Shown: positions 36,401 to 39,825 of the stretch, piece by piece
Numbering within the stretch: the stretch's first letter is position 1
Layout: each line of letters starts with the position of its first letter
NCBI RefSeq assembly: GCF_018448925.1
Contig: NZ_RCWE01000033.1
Span: 1-39,825, forward strand
Source: Photorhabdus akhurstii
GTDB taxonomy: Bacteria > Pseudomonadota > Gammaproteobacteria > Enterobacterales > Enterobacteriaceae
Reading direction: 5' to 3'
Length of the DNA: 39,825 nucleotides
Notes under the pieces: model-generated
Databases searched by the model: none
What the model saw: only the letters and a program-made list of their open reading frames with translations
What the model was told of the DNA's origin: nothing
Position numbers and translations under genes: made by a program

Positions 36401-39400
36401 ACCAACACCAACAGTGGCAAAGACCGGGGCATAATCAGCATAGGCAACATGAAGCTGACGACCCAAGGCGTTAACAACGATGCTGGCCTAATCCATGCGG
36501 GAAAAAACCTGATCCTTGACGGGCAGAAAGGAACCATAACCAACCGCGACAGCCAGCCTAATCAAGGTATCCGTAGCTCAGGAGACTTGACGCTGACGGC
36601 AAGCGCTATTGATAACCATCAAGGATCTGTAGAAGCTGATAAACAACTCACCGTGACATCCGGGACAGTTGACAATACCGGTGGCCTGTTGAAATCCGGC
36701 ACAACCCTGTCGCTCAACACCCAAGGCCAGAAACTGACTAACGCACAGAGCGGAGAAAAACGTGGTATCCGCAGCGGCAGTGATCTGACACTGGAAGCCG
36801 GTGAAATTGATAACACCGCTGGCCTGATAGATGCACAAGGTGAAACCACGCTAACTAGCCAAAACCTCAACAACACCGGCGGTAAAATCCTCTCACGGAA
36901 AAAAGCCGATCTGACAACACAAGCGGTCAACAACCAAAGTGGACAGATACAATCCGCAACCAGTCTGAAATTAGATACACAACAGCATGAACTGACTAGC
37001 ACTGGCGGTAAGATCGTCGCGGAAGATGCCTTGGAACTGACTACCGGTAAACTGATCAATGACCACGGCGATATTCGTGGTAACGAAACCCGCATTAACA
37101 CTCACCAGCAAGCACTAAACAATGTGGCTGGCACCATATTCAGTAAGAAAAATCTAAAACTTGATAGCGGAGAACTTAACAGTACCGGCGGGAGAATAGA
37201 GTCTACCGGTGATATGACGCTGACCACTGGCGATATTAACAACCAAAACGGTGTGATTATCGGTACAGGAACCACAACCGTTACCGGTGGTGAACTGAAA
37301 AACCAAGGCGGAACCCTCGCCAGTGAAACCAGCGCACTCACATTGACCGTGAAAAAAACCGATAACAGCGGCGGCCTGTTGAAATCTGCTGGTGATCTGA
37401 CACTCGATACACAAGGTGAGCTACTGACTAACCTCAACAGCGGCGAGACCGGGGGCATAATCGGTGCAGGCAATGTCAAGCTGACCGCTCAAGGCATCAA
37501 TAACAAAGCTGGCTGGATCCATGCGGATAAAAACCTAACTCTAGATGGGAAACAAGGCAAAATAACCAACCGCAACAGCCAGCCTAAACAGGGGATCTCA
37601 AGCAAGGGAGAGTTGACAATAACCGCGGGCACCATCGATAACCAACAGGGAAGAGTCATCGCCGATAAGCAGCTCAATGTGACATCAACAGGAGCCGTTG
37701 ATAATACCAGCGGCAAAATGCTCAGCCAGCATCAACAACTCACCATGAATACCGGTGAACTGAATAACACGAGTGGTTTGCTGCAATCCAAAACAACTCT
37801 TTCACTCAACACTCACGGCCAAAAACTGACTAATACACAAAGCGGGAATGACCTCGGCATACTCAGCGGCAGTGACCTGACTCTGGAAGCCGGTGAAATT
37901 GATAACACCGCCGGCAAGATAGATTCACAAGGCGAAACCACGCTAACTAGCCAAAACCTCAACAACACTGACGGTAAAATCCTCTCGAAGGGAAAAGCCG
38001 ATCTGACAACACAAGCAGTCAACAACCAACGTGGACTGATACAATCCTCAGACAGTCTGAAATTAGATACACAACAGCATGAACTGACCAGCACTGGCGG
38101 TAAGATCGTCGCGGAAGATACCTTGGAACTGACTACCGGTAAACTGATCAATGACCACGGCGATATTCGTGGTAACGAAACCCGCATTAACACTCACCAG
38201 CAAGCACTAAACAACGTGGCTGGCACCATATTCAGTAAGAAAAACCTACAGCTCGATAGCGGAGAACTCAATAGTACAAGCGGAAGAATAGAATCTACCG
38301 GCGATATGACTCTGAACACGCATGGAGAAAAACTGACCAACGCCAAAAGCGGTGAGACCAAAGGCGTTATCAGTAAAGGAACTATGACGCTGACCACCGG
38401 TGAAATCGACAACCAAGATGGTTTTATCAAAGGTACAGGAACAACCACCGTTACTGGTGGTGATCTGAAAAACCAAGGCGGAACCCTCGCCAGTGAAACC
38501 AGCGCACTCACATTGACCGTGAAAAAAACCGATAACAGCGGCGGCCTGTTGAAATCCAAGGGTGATTTGACACTCGATACACAAGGTGAACTACTGACTA
38601 ACCTCAACAGCGGCAAGACCGGAGGCATCATCGGTGCAGGCAATGTCAAGCTGACCGCTCAAGGCATCAATAATGAAGCTGGCTGGATCCATGCGGATAA
38701 AAACCTGACTCTAGATGGGAAACAAGGCAAAATAACCAACCGCAACAGCCAGCCTAAACAGGGGATCTCAAGCCAGGGAGAGTTGACAATAACTGCGGGC
38801 GCTATCGATAACCAACAGGGAAGAGTCATCGCCGATAAACAACTCAACGTGACATCAACAGGAACCGTTGATAATACCAGCGGTAAAATAGTCAGCCAGA
38901 ATCAACAACTCACCATGAATACCGGTGAACTGAATAACACCAGTGGTTTGCTGCAATCCCAAACAACTCTTTCACTCAACACCCACGGTCAAAAGCTGAC
39001 TAATACGCAAAGCGGGGATGACCTCGGCATACGCAGCGGCAGTGACTTGACCTTAGAAACCGGTGAAATTGATAACACTACTGGCGCGATCATAGCGAAA
39101 GATGCTTTGGAACTGACTACCGGTAAACTAATCAATGACCACGGCTCTATCCGTGGTGATCAAATCCTCATTAACACCCATCAGCAAGCGCTAAATAACG
39201 TGGCTGGCACTATAGCCAGTAAGAAAAATCTAAAACTCGATAGCGGCGAGTTAGACAGTACCGGCGGGAAAATAGAATCTATCGGTGATATGACACTGAA
39301 CACGCACGGAGAAAAACTGACCACCGCCAAAAGCGGCAAAACCGGTGGTGTTTTCAGTAAAGGGACAATGACCCTTACCACCGGTGAAATCGACAACCAA

Positions 39401-39825
39401 GATGGTTTTATCAAAGGTACAAGAACAACCACCGTTACCGGCGGTGAGCTGAAAAACCAAGGCGGAACCCTTGCCAGTGAAACCGGCTCACTCACATTGA
39501 CCGTGAAAAAAACCGATAACAGCGGCGGCCTGTTGAAATCTGCGGGTGATCTGACACTCGATACACAAGGTGAGCTACTGACTAACCTCAACAGCGGCAA
39601 AACCGGGGGCATAATCGGTACAGGCAATGTCAAACTGACTACTCAAGGCATCAATAACGAAGCTGGCTGGATCCATGCGGATAAAAACCTGACTCTAGAT
39701 GGGAAACAAGGCAAAATAACCAACCGCAACAGCCAACCTAAACAAGGGATAACAAGCCAGGGAGAGTTGACAATAACCGCGGGCGCTATCGATAACCAAC
39801 AGGGAAGAGTCATCGCCGATAAACA
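33455..39825 (+). CDS. TpsA filamentous haemagglutinin-type exoprotein, partial at the window end
   Basis: An open frame of 2123 codons from the ATG at 33455 (GGAG eight bases before), with no stop before the window end. Residues 1-24 form an extended signal peptide region (MNKHLYRIIFNKARNMLMVV start) and the signal ends near Ala 67. The TPS secretion domain (about 68-310) has NPWL (138-141) and 'NPAGITCNGCG' with Cys 184 and 187, typical of FHA/ShlA/CdiA proteins. After it come short beta-helix repeats of about 20 residues, with 'LNNTxG', 'GEIDN' and 'LTTGE' patterns. From about 36480 these form larger units repeated nearly identically at DNA level. It is exported by TpsB, encoded 59 bases upstream. 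It may be an adhesin, a haemolysin or a CdiA-like toxin carrier. The C-terminus that decides this is outside the window. Confidence 0.93.
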   Translation, partial: MNKHLYRIIFNKARNMLMVVSDIATSGQGSTVRRRSRRQSSQCLCRLTALRLSLLLATGCISLTAQANIVADGQAPGNQQPTILNSANGTPQINIQTPNAAGISHNTYTQFDIDKRGVILNNSHDAVQTQLGGMVAGNPWLAKAEAKIILNEVNSINTSKLNGWIEVAGQKADVIIANPAGITCNGCGFINAHRATLTTGQAMMEQGRLKGFDIERGEVRIEDLGLDSSQQNYTEIIARSVVINGKLHAKDLKITTGSNIVDAAHQNIEKKTADGSKNPSFTLDVAALGGMYANKIVLVGTEFGVGVRNAGHIGATAGDVRITVDGQIENSGTIAARSNTTIKAESIQSAKGSILAAGIDDKGKATLPGSLTLTAKQQIQANGKNLATNTLEVQSKKIDLSGSQTSANNIQLTASQQEISTANATVTADRFTAKTPSLFNNDGGTLVAREINLTTPDLSNKQGKINQTGNGELVLNTQTLNNHSGTILNEGKRLAITTRNLDNRHGKIANNGNDLNLIVHEKADNTEGGTIQLAGKGKLSLTAKTLNNQDGEIKGNGNLKIDATTLDNSKGKIIAAKQGALELTVDDALNNQDGQLEAGQDIQLTATQLDNNRGKIAATGGSTELIIGKNIENVDGRIEAKTTLTTKSQALNNHQGSLLAQQIDSQTNGHKFTNTAGQVIAQEKLTLNSGELDNTSGLLQSGSDMIVNTHGQKLTNTKDTKNGDEKETQKGTILSKGNLELRTGDINNTAGIISAKGKTTLNAGSVDNTDGQLLSQQMAELTTQALNNTRGQIQSESSLLLDTQNQALTNTDSGKTGGIIAKDSLRISSGKLTNDAGVILGHGINIDTHQQALSNQSGAISSKKNLKLDSGELNSTGGKIESTGDMILDTHGEKLTTAKSGDTGGVISEGTLTLTTGEIDNHDGTITGTGTTTITGRDLHNQRGKLVSKTGPLTLTVNKTDNSGGLLQSASDLTLDTQGGLLTNTNSGKDRGIISIGNMKLTTQGVNNDAGLIHAGKNLILDGQKGTITNRDSQPNQGIRSSGDLTLTASAIDNHQGSVEADKQLTVTSGTVDNTGGLLKSGTTLSLNTQGQKLTNAQSGEKRGIRSGSDLTLEAGEIDNTAGLIDAQGETTLTSQNLNNTGGKILSRKKADLTTQAVNNQSGQIQSATSLKLDTQQHELTSTGGKIVAEDALELTTGKLINDHGDIRGNETRINTHQQALNNVAGTIFSKKNLKLDSGELNSTGGRIESTGDMTLTTGDINNQNGVIIGTGTTTVTGGELKNQGGTLASETSALTLTVKKTDNSGGLLKSAGDLTLDTQGELLTNLNSGETGGIIGAGNVKLTAQGINNKAGWIHADKNLTLDGKQGKITNRNSQPKQGISSKGELTITAGTIDNQQGRVIADKQLNVTSTGAVDNTSGKMLSQHQQLTMNTGELNNTSGLLQSKTTLSLNTHGQKLTNTQSGNDLGILSGSDLTLEAGEIDNTAGKIDSQGETTLTSQNLNNTDGKILSKGKADLTTQAVNNQRGLIQSSDSLKLDTQQHELTSTGGKIVAEDTLELTTGKLINDHGDIRGNETRINTHQQALNNVAGTIFSKKNLQLDSGELNSTSGRIESTGDMTLNTHGEKLTNAKSGETKGVISKGTMTLTTGEIDNQDGFIKGTGTTTVTGGDLKNQGGTLASETSALTLTVKKTDNSGGLLKSKGDLTLDTQGELLTNLNSGKTGGIIGAGNVKLTAQGINNEAGWIHADKNLTLDGKQGKITNRNSQPKQGISSQGELTITAGAIDNQQGRVIADKQLNVTSTGTVDNTSGKIVSQNQQLTMNTGELNNTSGLLQSQTTLSLNTHGQKLTNTQSGDDLGIRSGSDLTLETGEIDNTTGAIIAKDALELTTGKLINDHGSIRGDQILINTHQQALNNVAGTIASKKNLKLDSGELDSTGGKIESIGDMTLNTHGEKLTTAKSGKTGGVFSKGTMTLTTGEIDNQDGFIKGTRTTTVTGGELKNQGGTLASETGSLTLTVKKTDNSGGLLKSAGDLTLDTQGELLTNLNSGKTGGIIGTGNVKLTTQGINNEAGWIHADKNLTLDGKQGKITNRNSQPKQGITSQGELTITAGAIDNQQGRVIADK
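36482..39825 (+). repeat. Large tandem repeats inside the TpsA gene
   Basis: The block coding 'AGWIHADKNLTLDGKQGKIT' starts at 36482 (diverged), 37508, 38678 and 39662. The unit lengths are 1026, 1170 and 984 bases, all multiples of three. The last two full copies are almost identical over hundreds of bases. Length differences are clean: 186 bases (62 residues) lost between units two and three, and 144 bases (26 plus 22 residues) between units one and two. Such repeats promote recombination and length variation. Confidence 0.85.

Noticed and set aside
36001-39633. Series of long minus-strand open frames opposite TpsA, up to 180 codons, rich in Pro, Ser, Leu and Val
   Set aside because: They are shadows of the repetitive plus-strand gene: same repeat spacing, biased composition and no ribosome sites.
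36482-39825. Regular repeats that might suggest a CRISPR array
   Set aside because: Units are about 1 kb, coding and in frame, with no short identical repeats or unique spacers.

Overview
The window looks like chromosomal DNA from an enteric gammaproteobacterium of the Morganellaceae, most likely Photorhabdus or a close relative. That call is an inference. Core proteins (ArcA, EttA, ThrA, RadA, TalB, Mog) are close to their E. coli counterparts in sequence and length. Gene order and strand from mog to smp match the E. coli smp-serB-radA-nadR-ettA-slt-trpR-yjjX-gpmB-rob-creA-arcA-thrLABC-yaaA-talB-mog region read in reverse. The spaces between core genes are unusually AT-rich and hold accessory inserts.

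Layout. (1) 1-4.6 kb is accessory, all on the minus strand: an AAA+ ATPase followed by a short N-terminal fragment of its usual S8 (subtilisin-like) peptidase partner, a secreted chorismate mutase, an unrecognised 196-residue protein and a small-molecule-type methyltransferase. (2) 4.7-6.3 kb holds mog and talB. (3) 6.4-10.6 kb is a very AT-rich export island inserted between talB and yaaA: an MFS exporter and an ABC exporter split in two by an in-frame TGA that falls exactly in the ABC signature motif. (4) 10.9-16.7 kb holds yaaA and the thrLABC operon, with its leader peptide, attenuator and promoter visible. (5) 16.7-25.4 kb holds arcA with a long regulatory region, creA (creBCD is absent), rob, gpmB, yjjX, trpR with its operator, slt and ettA with a GTG start. 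(6) 25.4-26.9 kb holds an orphan ABC ATPase with a degenerate signature and H-switch, followed by AT-rich DNA with no gene. (7) 26.9-31.3 kb holds the serB-radA-nadR operon and divergent smp. (8) 31.7 kb to the end is a two-partner secretion locus: a TpsB outer-membrane pore and a very large TpsA exoprotein of the filamentous-haemagglutinin type, still open at the window edge after 2123 codons and built of nearly identical DNA repeats about 1 kb long.

How the parts work together. The core genes serve threonine synthesis, redox control (ArcA), the pentose phosphate pathway (TalB), NAD supply (NadR), serine synthesis (SerB), recombination (RadA) and wall recycling (Slt). The accessory genes lie between conserved blocks without breaking their order. 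The most unusual items are the split ABC exporter with complementary half-degenerate nucleotide-binding domains, the apparently broken AAA/S8 pair, the degenerate orphan ATPase, and the modular in-frame repeat changes in TpsA. No tRNA, rRNA, CRISPR array or intact insertion sequence was recognised.
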